Positions 1-8,602 of a stretch of DNA of 40,306 nucleotides are shown here, piece by piece; position 1 is the first letter of the stretch; every line of letters begins with the position of its first letter. The position numbers and the translations under genes are program-made. The notes below the pieces were generated by a model that was not told the DNA's origin, did no database searches, and saw only the letters and a program-made list of their open reading frames with translations. The DNA is from Streptomyces himastatinicus ATCC 53653 (GTDB lineage Bacteria > Actinomycetota > Actinomycetes > Streptomycetales > Streptomycetaceae), in the NCBI RefSeq assembly GCF_000158915.1, contig NZ_GG657754.1, forward strand, positions 1,178,219-1,218,524. The letters are read 5' to 3'.

Positions 1-733
1 CGCGCACCGTGCCGCGCTCGACGGCGCCGGTGACCACCGTGCCGCGGCCGGTGATGGTCAGCACGTTCTCCACCGGCAGCAGGAACGGGGCGTCGGTGTA
101 GCGCACCGGCGTCGGTACGTAGAAGTCGACGGCGTCGAGCAGCGCCTCGATCGCGCCGGTCCAGCGCGGGTCGCCGTCCAGCGCGCGCAGCCCGGAGACC
201 CGTACGACGGGCGTGGTCTCGCCGGGGTAGCCGTGCGCGGACAGCAGCTCGCGCACCTCCAGTTCGACCAGGTCGGTGAGCTCCGGGTCGCCCGCGTCGG
301 CCTTGTTGAGGGCGACGACGATGTGGTCGACCCCCACCTGGCGGGCGAGCAGCACGTGTTCGGCGGTCTGCGGCATGACGCCGTCGAGCGCCGAGACGAC
401 GAGGATGGCGCCGTCGAGCTGGGCCGCGCCGGTCACCATGTTCTTGATGAAGTCGGCGTGGCCGGGCATGTCGACGTGCGCGTAGTGCCGGGTGTCGGTC
501 TCGTACTCGACGTGCGCGATGTTGATGGTGATGCCGCGCGCGGCCTCCTCCGGCGCCCGGTCGATGCGGTCGAACGGCACATAGGTACCGCCGGAGCCGC
601 GCTCGCTGAGCACCTTGGTGATGGCGGCGGTGAGCGTGGTCTTGCCGTGGTCGACGTGGCCCATGGTGCCGATGTTCAGATGCGGCTTGGTGCGCACGTA
701 GCTCTGCTTGACCGTCTTGGGCAGGGCGGACAT
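1..733 (-). CDS. tuf3: Elongation factor Tu, tuf3-like minor form (N-terminal part, runs off the left edge)
   Basis: EF-Tu is the GTPase that carries aminoacyl-tRNA to the ribosome. The minus strand from the ATG at 733 reads [20 protein letters not shown] and then shows the P-loop GHVDHGKT, the switch motif RGITIN, DMPGHAD and NKAD, so the whole GTP-binding domain and the start of domain 2 ([14 protein letters not shown]) are present. A strong ribosome site (GAGG) lies just upstream of the ATG. About 244 codons are inside the window; the C-terminal part is missing because the window ends. The sequence departs from the housekeeping EF-Tu1 in ways typical of the divergent streptomycete Tuf3 (VRTKPHLN start, shortened loops), which is thought to be a stress or stringent-response form. 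The assignment to tuf3 rather than tuf1 is from memory of those differences. Confidence 0.9.
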   Translation of the reverse strand, partial: MSALPKTVKQSYVRTKPHLNIGTMGHVDHGKTTLTAAITKVLSERGSGGTYVPFDRIDRAPEEAARGITINIAHVEYETDTRHYAHVDMPGHADFIKNMVTGAAQLDGAILVVSALDGVMPQTAEHVLLARQVGVDHIVVALNKADAGDPELTDLVELEVRELLSAHGYPGETTPVVRVSGLRALDGDPRWTGAIEALLDAVDFYVPTPVRYTDAPFLLPVENVLTITGRGTVVTGAVERGTVR

Positions 734-1162
734 GGGTGTTCCTCCTCGGAACGACATGGGAAACGCGAACCCCGGGGCCTGGCCGACCCTCCCCCGGTGG
801 GGTCCGTCGGAGTCGTCCGAGGAGGGTCAGCTTCGAGCGCCGTCGAGGTGGGCGGCTGTCACGGCCGCGGCGGCAGCGGATACCGCTGCGGCGGCGCCGG
901 AAGAGGTGACGGCAGCCTTCGGAGCGTCCGCGACCGCGGACGTCGTCATGAGGAAGGCATACCGGAACATGCCGTGATCATTGCGCACCGTTCGGTCCCC
1001 GTCGAATGGTTTTCGCGGCGCACGGGGCCGGTGCGGCGCATGCGAACCCCTGATGTCCGGGAGGTGGTTATGCGGCCGTCCCGTGTATCGGTCCGTCGAC
1101 AACCAGCCGACGAGCGGACGACATCACAGCGTGCCCGCGGCCCGGTCGGTTACGCTCCTCCG
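734..1162. other. Intergenic region between tuf3 and the VTT-domain gene
   Basis: This 430-bp divergent spacer has no convincing gene. A short Ala-rich reading frame on the minus strand (827-967, from an ATG) has no clear ribosome site and no family I recognise, so I do not call it. The spacer must hold the tuf3 promoter. Near its right end a TACGCT hexamer (1151-1156) sits seven bases before the ATG at 1163, as expected for a leaderless transcript. Confidence 0.5.
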
Positions 1163-1889
1163 ATGCTCGATGTCGCCGTTCCCGCCCCGAAACCGGCCGT
1201 GCGCCGCGCCCGCGCCGTGCTGTCCTCGCCGTGGTCACGGCTCGGGCTGCTCGCCGCGCTGCTGGCCGGCGCCGCGACCGCGGTGTGGGTGGTGGCAGCC
1301 GCACCGGCTGCTGGCCGACGGCTGGCCGCCGCAGGTGTCGGGGCCGGCGGCCGTGGTGCTGTTCGCGGCCGCGTACGGGCTGTGCACCGCCGCGCTGGTG
1401 CCCCGGCCGCTGCTCAGCCTGGCGGCGGGGGTACTCCTCGGCGCCCAGGTCGGTCTCGCGGCGGCCGTCATCGGTACGGTGCTCGGCGCCGGGATCTCCT
1501 TCGGCCTGGGCAGACTGCTCGGGCAGGACGCGCTGCGCCCGCTGCTGCGGGGCCGCTGGCTGAGCGCGGCGGACCGGCAGCTGAGTCGGCACGGCTTCCG
1601 CTCGATGCTGGCGATCCGGCTCCTCCCGGGCATCCCGTTCGCCGCCGCGAACTACTGCGCGGCGATCTCGCGGATGGGCTGGCCCGCGTTCCTGCTGGCG
1701 ACCGGGCTCGGCTGTGTGCCGAACACTGCGGCGTACGTGGTGGCGGGCGGCCATGCGGCCACGCCCACCTCGCCCGTCTTCCTCATCGCGCTGGCCTGCA
1801 TCGCCGTACCCGCCCTCGGCGGGCTGATCGTGGCCTGGCGCAAGCGCGGCCGCCTGCGGGGCGCGCGAGTTGATGCCCCACATGGCTAA
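1163..1889 (+). pseudogene. VTT/DedA (TVP38/TMEM64)-type membrane protein, apparent +1 frameshift
   Basis: The ATG at 1163 opens a frame reading MLDVAVPAPKPAVRRARAVL followed by a first hydrophobic helix, but this frame degenerates after about 1290. From about 1296 to the stop at 1889 the next frame over carries a typical VTT-domain protein: PRPLLSLAAGVLLGAQVG, GISFGLGRLLG, IRLLPGIPFAAANYC, several membrane helices and a basic C-terminus. Removing one G from GGTGGTGG (1288-1295) joins the two frames cleanly and gives ...VWVWQPHRLLADGWPPQ, a good family start of about 241 residues. So this is either a one-base insertion inactivating the gene or a sequencing error in an intact gene. Proteins of this family are integral membrane proteins implicated in lipid handling. 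The start looks leaderless (TACGCT seven bases upstream). Confidence 0.75.
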
Positions 1890-2041
1890 AGCAGCCCTCG
1901 GACCGGGCCCTTGGCGGGCCGTCCACCCGGGGACGCTACGCTGCCACCACAACCGGTGGCCGGTCCCCGGCCATCGGCCTTCCCGTCGGCCGCCCCGCCT
2001 GTTCCGGCATGCCCCGGAACAGCGCATGATCAGCCTTTGGA

Positions 2042-2055
2042 TAGCGTAGACGCAA
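2042..2055 (+). promoter_or_regulatory. Probable leaderless promoter of uppP
   Basis: A TAGCGT hexamer at 2042-2047 lies seven bases before the uppP ATG and there is no Shine-Dalgarno sequence between them. This is the arrangement seen when transcription starts at or next to the start codon, common in actinomycetes. Confidence 0.45.
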
Positions 2056-2927
2056 TGTCGTGGTTTGAATCATTCATCCTCGGGCTGGTCCAGGGGCTGA
2101 CCGAGTTTCTTCCGATCTCCTCCAGCGCCCATCTGCGCCTCACCGCCGCCTTCGCTGGCTGGAACGACCCTGGCCCCGCCTTCACGGCCATCACCCAGAT
2201 AGGCACCGAGCTGGCGGTGCTCATCTACTTCCGCAAGGACATAGCCCGGATCGTGAGCGCCTGGTTCCGCTCCCTGTTCAACAAGGAGTGGCGCGGCGAC
2301 CACGATGCCCAGATGGGCTGGCTGGTGATCGTCGGCTCGATCCCGATCGGTGTGCTGGGCCTCACGCTCCAGGACGCGATCGAGGGCCCGTTCCGCGATC
2401 TGCGGCTCATCGCCACCACCCTGGTCGTGATGGGCATCGTCCTCGGCTACGCCGACCGGCGGGCCGCCCGCGACGAGACAGGCGGCAAGCACCGCGTCGC
2501 CAAGCAGCGCAAGTCTCTCCAGGAACTGAGCGTCCGGGACGGACTGATCTTCGGTATATGCCAGGCGATGGCGCTCGTCCCCGGTGTCTCCCGCTCCGGC
2601 GCGACCATCAGCGGTGGTCTGCTCATGGGGTACACCCGTGAGGCCGCGGCCCGCTACTCCTTCCTCCTCGCCGTCCCGGCCGTGCTGGCCTCCGGGGTCT
2701 TCGAGCTGAAGGACGCGTCCCAGGGCCACACCGCGTGGGGCCCGACGCTCTTCGCGACCGTCATCGCCTTCGTCGTCGGCTACGCCGTCATCGCCTGGTT
2801 CATGAAGTTCATCTCCACCAAGAGCTTCATGCCGTTCGTGATCTACCGGATCCTGCTGGGCCTGGCACTCTTCGCCCTGATCGCCTTCGACGTGCTGAGC
2901 GCGCACGCGGCAGAGTCGGCGGGCTGA
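2055..2927 (+). CDS. uppP: Undecaprenyl-diphosphatase (UppP/BacA)
   Basis: This integral membrane phosphatase converts undecaprenyl diphosphate to the monophosphate and so recycles the lipid carrier for peptidoglycan; it also gives bacitracin tolerance. The 290-residue product starts MSWFESFILGLVQGLTEFLP, with the family motif EFLPISSSAHL near residue 17 and the second catalytic motif PGVSRSGATI near residue 177, plus about seven or eight hydrophobic segments. The length matches the family. The frame stays open upstream to 1911, but the ATG at 2055 starts exactly at the conserved N-terminus and has a -10-like hexamer seven bases before it, so I chose it. It stands alone, followed by a strong hairpin. 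Confidence 0.95.
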   Translation: MSWFESFILGLVQGLTEFLPISSSAHLRLTAAFAGWNDPGPAFTAITQIGTELAVLIYFRKDIARIVSAWFRSLFNKEWRGDHDAQMGWLVIVGSIPIGVLGLTLQDAIEGPFRDLRLIATTLVVMGIVLGYADRRAARDETGGKHRVAKQRKSLQELSVRDGLIFGICQAMALVPGVSRSGATISGGLLMGYTREAAARYSFLLAVPAVLASGVFELKDASQGHTAWGPTLFATVIAFVVGYAVIAWFMKFISTKSFMPFVIYRILLGLALFALIAFDVLSAHAAESAG

Positions 2928-2951
2928 CCTTCAGCGTTACGTGGGGGGGAT

Positions 2952-2988
2952 GGGCCGCCGGCCGAGGAGGGAGGAGGTCCGGCGGCCC
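2952..2988 (+). terminator. Hairpin terminator after uppP
   Basis: A perfect 10-bp stem GGGCCGCCGG / CCGGCGGCCC (2952-2961 and 2979-2988) with a 17-nt loop lies 25 bp after the uppP stop codon. It lacks a run of T, as is usual in streptomycete terminators. Confidence 0.65.
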
Positions 2989-3088
2989 CTTCGCTCAGGT
3001 CTGGCGCCCCCTGAGCGGTATGCGAAGAGTCAACCGCCACACGGCCCGCGGCGGGAGGGTGTGCGATAGATATATGCAAGCACTCTGA

Positions 3089-3114
3089 TCACACGGGGTG
3101 TGAATGCATCACAC
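3089..3114. repeat. Three alternating TCACAC/GTGTGA half-sites between convergent genes
   Basis: TCACAC (3089-3094), GTGTGA (3098-3103) and TCACAC (3109-3114) alternate, giving two overlapping perfect inverted repeats with spacers of 3 and 5 bases. They lie in a locally AT-rich patch (from about 3066) between the 3' ends of uppP and the HAD gene. They may form a bidirectional terminator structure. The likeness to a CRP site is imperfect (5-bp rather than 6-bp spacer) and no promoter faces either gene here. Confidence 0.5.
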
Positions 3115-3143
3115 TCCGTACGACCTCTCCCCTGAGCTGCGGT

Positions 3144-3785
3144 TCATCCTCCCCGCACCAGTTGGACCAGTTCCCCCAACCCGGCGATCTGCCAGTCCGC
3201 CCGCGCCACATCGTCCCCGGCGGCCCACAGATGCCCCCAGGGTCCCCGGCGGATGTGCGCGGCCCGTAGCCCGGCGGCCTGCGCCGCCCGGATGTCGAAC
3301 ACCGGATGGTCGCCCACGTACAGCGTCCGGTCCGACGCGGCCCCGCCCAGCTCGACGACCCGCTCGAAGAACCGCGGATCGGGCTTGGCCACCCCCCACT
3401 CCGCGGATGTCGCGACGGCATCCACCGGCAGCTCCATCGAACGCAGCAGCTGGCCCGTGCGCACCGGCTGGTTCCCGGCCACCACGATCCGTAGCCCCAG
3501 CGCACGCAGCTCCCCGAGCGAGGGCCGTGCATCCGGATACAGATCGCGCTCCTCCAGCCACTCCCCGCGCCCCGCCGCATCCCACGCCCGCCGCTCCGCG
3601 GCGACATCGACCCCCGGCTTGACCAGCCGGATAGCCTCCCCGTCGTCCCGCCCCTGCGCGACGACGGCCCCCACCAGGGCGGACAGCGTATGCGGAGGCA
3701 CGCCGAGCCAGTCGGCCCACGCGGCCCAGTAGCGGTCCTCCCGCACCAGCGTGGACCCGACGTCGAACGCCACCACGTCGATCAC
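3144..3785 (-). CDS. HAD-superfamily (subfamily IA) hydrolase
   Basis: A 213-residue HAD-fold hydrolase, probably a small-molecule phosphatase or dehalogenase-like enzyme in the cytoplasm. Motif I reads FDVGSTLV with the nucleophile Asp at residue 8. The usual second Asp of DxD is replaced by Gly, as in the DVGxT subgroup. Motif II is in IVVAGNQP, motif III is the Lys of WGVAKPDPRFF, and motif IV is YVGDHPVFDI. A helical cap occupies about residues 20-85. I chose the GTG at 3785 because it begins right at motif I (VIDVVAFD) and has a GGAAGAGG site upstream; the frame runs further but the extra residues are Arg/Gly/Trp-rich shadow sequence. It follows the flavin reductase-like gene by 4 bp, so the two are one operon. 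The substrate cannot be told from sequence. Confidence 0.85.
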   Translation of the reverse strand: MIDVVAFDVGSTLVREDRYWAAWADWLGVPPHTLSALVGAVVAQGRDDGEAIRLVKPGVDVAAERRAWDAAGRGEWLEERDLYPDARPSLGELRALGLRIVVAGNQPVRTGQLLRSMELPVDAVATSAEWGVAKPDPRFFERVVELGGAASDRTLYVGDHPVFDIRAAQAAGLRAAHIRRGPWGHLWAAGDDVARADWQIAGLGELVQLVRGG

Positions 3786-3789
3786 CGCA

Positions 3790-4419
3790 CTACCTCTTCC
3801 CCGTCTCCCCGTTCTCTCCCACCCAGTCCGTGTACCGGACCCGCTCGATCTCCAGCACGTCGCCGACCGTCCCCCACTCGTTCTTCCCCAGCCGCGCCAG
3901 CGGCCGCAGCCGGCCCACCTCCGGATGCCCGTCGACCATGACCCCGTCATCGACCGCGGCGTGCACCACCCGCCCGAACACCACGGTCGAGTCGCCCAGC
4001 AGCACGGTGCTGTGCAGCTCGCACTCCAGCGCCACCGGCGACTCCGCCACCCGCGGCGGCCTCACCCGCACACTCTCCTCCCGCGCCACCCCTACGGCCT
4101 CGAACTCGCTCACCCCGCGCGGAAAGTCCGTAGCCGTCCCATTGATCGTCTCGAACATCCGCTCCGGCGCGAGGTTCACCACGAACTCCCCGGTCTCCTC
4201 CACATTCCGCAGCGAGTCCTTCCGCCCGACGGAGGTGAACTGCACGACGGGCGGTGACACGCAGGCAACGGTGAAGAAGGAGTGCGGCGCCAGGTTCGCC
4301 GTGTGGGTGTCCGGGTTGATGGTGGACACCCAAGCGATGGGCCGAGGCACGACGACCGAGGTCAGCAGCTTGTAGAAGGGGTTCCGGCCGACGGTCTCAG
4401 GATCAAAGTCGATACGCAT
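3790..4419 (-). CDS. Flavin reductase-like (FMN-binding split barrel) protein
   Basis: A 209-residue protein of the DIM6/NTAB flavin reductase-like family. These small split-barrel proteins bind FMN; some reduce flavin for monooxygenases. Family features are PRPIAWVSTIN near residue 28, NLAPHSFFTVACVSPP near 45-60, the RKDSLRN segment, and FVVNLAPE near 85. The ATG at 4419 was chosen because the product starts at the usual family N-terminus (MRIDFDPE) and a TACTGG hexamer sits about eight bases upstream, suggesting a leaderless mRNA. It is the first gene of a two-gene operon with the HAD hydrolase. An inverted repeat GTAACG-n4-CGTTAC lies 50 bp upstream and could control it. Confidence 0.85.
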   Translation of the reverse strand: MRIDFDPETVGRNPFYKLLTSVVVPRPIAWVSTINPDTHTANLAPHSFFTVACVSPPVVQFTSVGRKDSLRNVEETGEFVVNLAPERMFETINGTATDFPRGVSEFEAVGVAREESVRVRPPRVAESPVALECELHSTVLLGDSTVVFGRVVHAAVDDGVMVDGHPEVGRLRPLARLGKNEWGTVGDVLEIERVRYTDWVGENGETGKR

Positions 4420-4468
4420 ACGGCCCAGTATCCGCTGGCCGCGGCGGCGCATCCTAACGGCGTTCCAA

Positions 4469-4484
4469 GTAACGCTCTCGTTAC
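4469..4484. promoter_or_regulatory. Inverted repeat GTAACG-CTCT-CGTTAC, operator candidate
   Basis: Perfect 6+4+6 palindrome in the divergent spacer between the flavin reductase-like gene (start 50 bp to the left) and the GH1 gene (start about 200 bp to the right). The size and symmetry suit a dimeric regulator. I do not recognise the cognate protein. Nearness makes the left operon the likelier target. Confidence 0.5.
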
Positions 4485-4542
4485 GAAGTTGGACAGACGC
4501 CTTCACGGCGATCCTGCGCGGGTCTAGTTTCCAACGAAAACC

Positions 4543-4559
4543 GACCACCTGGTAAGTAT
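4543..4559 (+). promoter_or_regulatory. TetR-type operator candidate upstream of the glycoside operon
   Basis: GACCACCTGGTAAGTAT at 4543-4559 matches GACCGCATGGTAAGCTT at 13258-13274 in 13 of 17 positions and in the same orientation. The core ACC...GGT is a rough palindrome. One copy precedes the first gene of the glycoside operon, the other precedes tetR, which points to binding by that TetR protein. It could overlap the promoter (TAAGTA at 4553 would serve as a -10). Confidence 0.6.
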
Positions 4560-4684
4560 TGGCGCGGGCGGCTCATGACTGCGCCCACCCGGGCAGGGGT
4601 GGTCACTGATCGCAGCCATGTGCCCCGAGCGTCGGGCAGGCGCCACCAGGTCCACCGCGACCGACACGCAGAAAGGCCGTCGAC

Positions 4685-5887
4685 ATGACCCAACTCGCCC
4701 CCGGGTTCCTGTGGGGAGCCTCCACCGCTCCGCACCAGATCGAGGGCAACAACCTCAACAGCGATTTCTGGGCGAGTGAGGGACGCGTTCCGGGCATGGA
4801 GCGCAGCGGCGACGCCTGCGACAGCTATCACCGCTACCGCGAGGACATGCGACTGCTGGCCGACGCCGGGCTGGGCGCCTACCGCTTCGGCATCGAATGG
4901 GCCCGTATCGAGCCCGTCCCCGGTTTGGTCTCGCGCGCCGAACTCGCCCACTACCGGCGCATGATCGAGACTGCCTTCGAGCTCGGCCTGACCCCGGTCG
5001 TGACCCTGCACCACTTCACCAGCCCACTCTGGTTCGCCCAGGAGGGCGGCTGGATGGACGACCATGCGATCGACCGGTTCCGGGCGTACGTCGAGACGGT
5101 CTCGCCGATCCTCGACGGCGTCGAGTGGGTCGTCACCATGAACGAGCCGAACATGCTGGCCATCATGGTCTACATGGCCAGGGCCATGCAGGACCAGCAG
5201 GCCGCCGGGGAGTGGCAGAGCCCCACCCTCGACAACGAGGGCCCTCGGCCGGCGCTGCCGGCTCCCGATACGGCCATCGGCGAGCGGCTTGTCGAGGCGC
5301 ACCACGCCGCGCGGGAGGCGCTGCGCGAGCGCACCGGCGCCAAGGTCGGCTGGACGGTCGCCAACCGGGCCTTCGTGGCGCGTCCCGGCGCGGAGGACAA
5401 GAAGCGGGAACTGGAGCACGTCTGGGAGGACCTCTACCTGGAGGCGGCGCGCGGCGACGACTTCGTGGGCGTGCAGTCGTACTCCAGCCAGTGGGTCGGC
5501 CCGGACGGGATCGAGCCACACCCGCAGCACCCGGACAACACGCTGGTAGGCACCGCCTACCGGCCCGACGCCCTGGGCATCGCCGTGCGGCACACCTCCG
5601 AGGTCACCGGCGGCATGCCGATCCTGGTCACCGAGAACGGCATCGCCACCCACGACGACACCCGCCGCATCGCCTACACGGGCGAGTCTCTGGAACACCT
5701 CGGCAAGGCGATCGCCGACGGGGTGGACGTACGCGGCTATCTGCACTGGAGCCTGCTCGACAACTACGAGTGGGGCCACTGGGAGCCGGCCTTCGGCCTG
5801 GTCGCGGTCGACCGCGAGACGTTCGAGCGCCGCCCCAAGCCCTCCCTCGCCTGGCTGGGCGCGACCGCCCGCCAGGGCCGGATCTGA
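4685..5887 (+). CDS. GH1 family beta-glycosidase (beta-glucosidase-like)
   Basis: A 400-residue glycoside hydrolase family 1 enzyme, retaining, expected to cleave beta-glucosides or related beta-glycosides. The acid/base Glu154 is in VTMNEPN and the nucleophile Glu317 is in LVTENG. The family start FLWGASTAPHQIEG and the C-terminal LLDNYEWGHWEPAFGLV are intact. The protein is about 50 residues shorter than typical GH1 members, mainly in the middle. It has no signal peptide, so it should act in the cytoplasm on imported glycosides. A GAAAGG ribosome site precedes the ATG. It is the first gene of the run GH1-SDR-GH2-MFS-GH78-TetR and has a putative TetR operator upstream. The true substrate may be a plant glycoside rather than cellobiose (inference from neighbours). 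Confidence 0.92.
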   Translation: MTQLAPGFLWGASTAPHQIEGNNLNSDFWASEGRVPGMERSGDACDSYHRYREDMRLLADAGLGAYRFGIEWARIEPVPGLVSRAELAHYRRMIETAFELGLTPVVTLHHFTSPLWFAQEGGWMDDHAIDRFRAYVETVSPILDGVEWVVTMNEPNMLAIMVYMARAMQDQQAAGEWQSPTLDNEGPRPALPAPDTAIGERLVEAHHAAREALRERTGAKVGWTVANRAFVARPGAEDKKRELEHVWEDLYLEAARGDDFVGVQSYSSQWVGPDGIEPHPQHPDNTLVGTAYRPDALGIAVRHTSEVTGGMPILVTENGIATHDDTRRIAYTGESLEHLGKAIADGVDVRGYLHWSLLDNYEWGHWEPAFGLVAVDRETFERRPKPSLAWLGATARQGRI

Positions 5888-5913
5888 CCGCACCGTCACA
5901 CAGAGGACACACC

Positions 5914-6735
5914 GTGCAGGTATCCGTACCCGATGTCTCGTCCAAGTCCCTGGCCGAACTGGTCTCGCTGTCCGGACGGCGTGCCGTCGTGACCGGTGCC
6001 GGCCGGGGGCTCGGCCGGGCCATCGCCCAGCGCCTGGTCGAAGCAGGCGCGGACGTTCTCGTCGCGGACATCGAGCCGGAACTCGCCGACGTTGCCGCCA
6101 AGAACCTGGGCGCCCGTGGCGGGGGCCGGACGCTGGCCACCCACCTCGACGCCACCGAGGCCGCAAGCGTGGCCGCGGCCGCCGGTCTCGCGGTCCGGGA
6201 GCTCGGCGGGCTCGATATCTGGGTCAACAACGCCGGGATCTTCCCCGCCGTGCCGGCGCTGGAGATGCCAGTCGAGACCTGGGACGAGGTGTTCGCCGTG
6301 AACGCACGGGGTGTCTTCCTCGGCTCCCGGGAGGCCGCGCGCCGGATGAGCGAGGCCGGGCGCGGGGGCGTCATTGTCAACGTCGTCTCCACGGCCGGGC
6401 TCCGGGGGACAGGCCCCGGACTCGCCGCGTACGTCGGCTCCAAGCACGCGGCACGCGGCCTCACACGCCAACTCGCGCTGGAGTTCGCCCCGTTCGGTAT
6501 CCGCGTGCTGGGCGTGGCACCGACGTTCGTGCCGACCGAGGGGAACATGGCGGCGGCCGCCGCTGCCGGGGTCTCGCTGGACTCAGAGGAGATCCTTTCC
6601 GTGATGCGGCCGAGCCCGCTCGGCCGACTCGGCGTGCCCGACGACATCGCCCGCGTGGTGCTCTTCTGCGCCAGCGACCTCTCGGCCTTCATGACGGGCA
6701 GCACGCTCCTCGCCGACGCCGGCGAGACCGCCTGA
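5914..6735 (+). CDS. SDR-family NAD(P)-dependent dehydrogenase
   Basis: A 273-residue classical short-chain dehydrogenase/reductase. It has the cofactor motif TGAGRGLG (residues 27-34), NNAG (105-108) and the catalytic Ser159, Tyr173 and Lys177 in the standard spacing. The start is the GTG at 5914, with AGAGGA six bases upstream. The gene begins 26 bp after GH1 and is followed by the beta-glucuronidase, so it is part of the operon. Likely jobs are oxidation of a released sugar or of a hydroxyl on the aglycone; sequence alone does not decide. The Asp (VADIEPE) after the second beta strand suggests preference for NAD. Confidence 0.9.
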   Translation: MQVSVPDVSSKSLAELVSLSGRRAVVTGAGRGLGRAIAQRLVEAGADVLVADIEPELADVAAKNLGARGGGRTLATHLDATEAASVAAAAGLAVRELGGLDIWVNNAGIFPAVPALEMPVETWDEVFAVNARGVFLGSREAARRMSEAGRGGVIVNVVSTAGLRGTGPGLAAYVGSKHAARGLTRQLALEFAPFGIRVLGVAPTFVPTEGNMAAAAAAGVSLDSEEILSVMRPSPLGRLGVPDDIARVVLFCASDLSAFMTGSTLLADAGETA

Positions 6736-6787
6736 TCCGCCACGCCGCACCGCCCACCACCACCCCGCACCCACCCCTAGGAACCCC

Positions 6788-8602
6788 ATGCTCTCGCCCC
6801 GCAGCAGCCCCACCCGCGACACCGTCGGCCTCGACGGCCTGTGGCGGTTCGCCCTGGACACCCGCGTCGGCGCCGCCCCGTGGACGTCACGACTCGACTC
6901 GCCCCTCGAAGCCCCTGTCCCCGCCAGCTACAACGACCTGTTCGTGGATGCGGACATCCGTGACCATGTCGGCGTCGTCTGGTACCAGCGCGAGGTGCGG
7001 GTGCCGCGCGGCTGGGCGGACGAGCGGGTGGTCCTGCGCTTCGGCTCCGTCACCCACGCCGCGCAGGTCTATGTGGACGACCGCCTCGTGGCCGAACACA
7101 CCGGCGGTTACACCCCGTTCGAGGCGGACCTCACCGGAACCGTCGAGCCCGGCGAAGAGTTCCGGCTGACGGTCGGTGTCGACAACCGGCTGACCAACGA
7201 GACGATCCCGCCGGGCACCCTCAGCAGCGGACCCGACGGGCGCCAACGCCAGTCGTATCTGCACGACTTCTACAATTACGCCGGCATCGCGCGCTCGGTC
7301 CGCCTGTGCAGCACGCCGACCACCTTCGTCGAGGACATCACGGTCGCCACCGGGCGGGACGGCGCGGCCGGCATGGTCGACTACCGCGTGGAGATCGCCG
7401 GCGAGGCCGTCGACCTAGCCGCCGTCCGGGTACGCGCGATCGACGAGGCGGGCCGGACCGTGGCGGAGGGACACGGTCCCGAGGGCGTTCTCCGCATCGA
7501 GGACGTCACCCTCTGGCAGCCTGGCGCCGCCTACCTCTACGGCCTCGTGGTGGAACTGGTCACCGCAGGCGAGACGGCCGACAGCTACACCCAGCCCTTC
7601 GGCGTCCGCACCGTCGAAGTGCGCGGCACCCAGTTCCTCATCAATGGCGAGCCGTTCTACTTCACCGGCTTCGGCAAGCACGAAGACACCCCGGTGCGCG
7701 GCAAGGGCCACGATGACGCCTACCTCGTCCACGACTTCCAGCTTCTCGAATGGACCGGCGCCAACTCCTTCCGCACTTCCCACTACCCATACGCCGAGGA
7801 AGTGCTCGACTTCGCCGACCGGCACGGCATCGTCGTCATCGACGAGACCGCCGCCGTCGGCCTCAACCTGGGTGTCATGGGCGGCCTCACCGGCGTTCCG
7901 CCCACCCCCACGTTCGCGCCGGAGAACTTCGGCGGGGCCACGCGGGACGTCCACGCCCAGCACCTGCGGGAGCTGATCGAGCGGGACAAGAACCACCCGA
8001 GCGTAGTGATGTGGTCCCTCGCAAACGAGCCGGCGTCCAACGAGGACGGCGCCCGGGAGTACTTCGAGCCGCTGGTCGAACTGGCCCGCAAACTCGACCC
8101 GACCCGCCCTCTCACCTACTCCGCGGTCATGTTCGCCACGCCGCAGAATGACCAGATCGGCGACCTGTTCGACGTGCTGAGCATCAACCGCTATTACGGC
8201 TGGTACGTCTTCACCGGCGACCTCGCGACCGCCGAGCACTATCTGGAGCAGGATCTCCGCGGCTGGGTCCAGCGTTTCGGCAAGCCGGTGATGATGTCCG
8301 AGTACGGCGCCGACACCCAGCCCGGTCTGCACTCCGTGTGGGACGCACCGTGGAGCGAGGAGTACCAGAGCGATTACCTCGCCATGTACCACCGTGTCTT
8401 CGACCGCATCCCCGAGTTCCTCGGCGAACACGTGTGGAACTTCGCCGACTTCCAGACCTCCGCCGGTATCCACCGCGTCGACGGCAACAAGAAGGGCGTA
8501 TTCACCCGGGACCGTAAGCCGAAGGCGGCCGCGTTCGCCCTCCGCCGCCGCTGGCTCGGCCTGAACCGGCGCAAGCCCGGCAGTGGGACCGCCGTCGGCT
8601 GA
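6788..8602 (+). CDS. uidA: Beta-glucuronidase (GH2)
   Basis: A 604-residue GH2 enzyme, almost the same length as E. coli GusA (603). It has the sugar-binding jelly-roll, Ig-like domain and TIM barrel in order. The acid/base Glu414 is in SLANEPAS, the nucleophile Glu505 in MMSEYGADT, and the N-x-K pair Asn567/Lys569 in DGNKKGVFTRDRKPK. That pair contacts the substrate carboxylate and separates glucuronidases from GH2 galactosidases, and its position matches N566/K568 of E. coli. It should release glucuronic acid from beta-glucuronides. There is no signal peptide, so it is cytoplasmic. A weak AGGAA site precedes the ATG, 52 bp after the SDR gene. Together with the rhamnosidase and the symporter it suggests uptake of glucuronidated plant compounds. 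Confidence 0.95.
   Translation: MLSPRSSPTRDTVGLDGLWRFALDTRVGAAPWTSRLDSPLEAPVPASYNDLFVDADIRDHVGVVWYQREVRVPRGWADERVVLRFGSVTHAAQVYVDDRLVAEHTGGYTPFEADLTGTVEPGEEFRLTVGVDNRLTNETIPPGTLSSGPDGRQRQSYLHDFYNYAGIARSVRLCSTPTTFVEDITVATGRDGAAGMVDYRVEIAGEAVDLAAVRVRAIDEAGRTVAEGHGPEGVLRIEDVTLWQPGAAYLYGLVVELVTAGETADSYTQPFGVRTVEVRGTQFLINGEPFYFTGFGKHEDTPVRGKGHDDAYLVHDFQLLEWTGANSFRTSHYPYAEEVLDFADRHGIVVIDETAAVGLNLGVMGGLTGVPPTPTFAPENFGGATRDVHAQHLRELIERDKNHPSVVMWSLANEPASNEDGAREYFEPLVELARKLDPTRPLTYSAVMFATPQNDQIGDLFDVLSINRYYGWYVFTGDLATAEHYLEQDLRGWVQRFGKPVMMSEYGADTQPGLHSVWDAPWSEEYQSDYLAMYHRVFDRIPEFLGEHVWNFADFQTSAGIHRVDGNKKGVFTRDRKPKAAAFALRRRWLGLNRRKPGSGTAVG

Noticed and set aside
233..1873. 546-codon plus-strand frame starting opposite tuf3
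   Set aside because: The first part is antisense to EF-Tu. Only the short piece from 1163 to about 1290 belongs to a real gene.
3098..3114. CRP-like site
   Set aside because: The spacer is 5 rather than 6 bases and no promoter faces it, so I list it only as an inverted repeat.
4481..6166. 561-codon minus-strand frame opposite GH1
   Set aside because: Shadow of GH1 and SDR with no recognisable domain.
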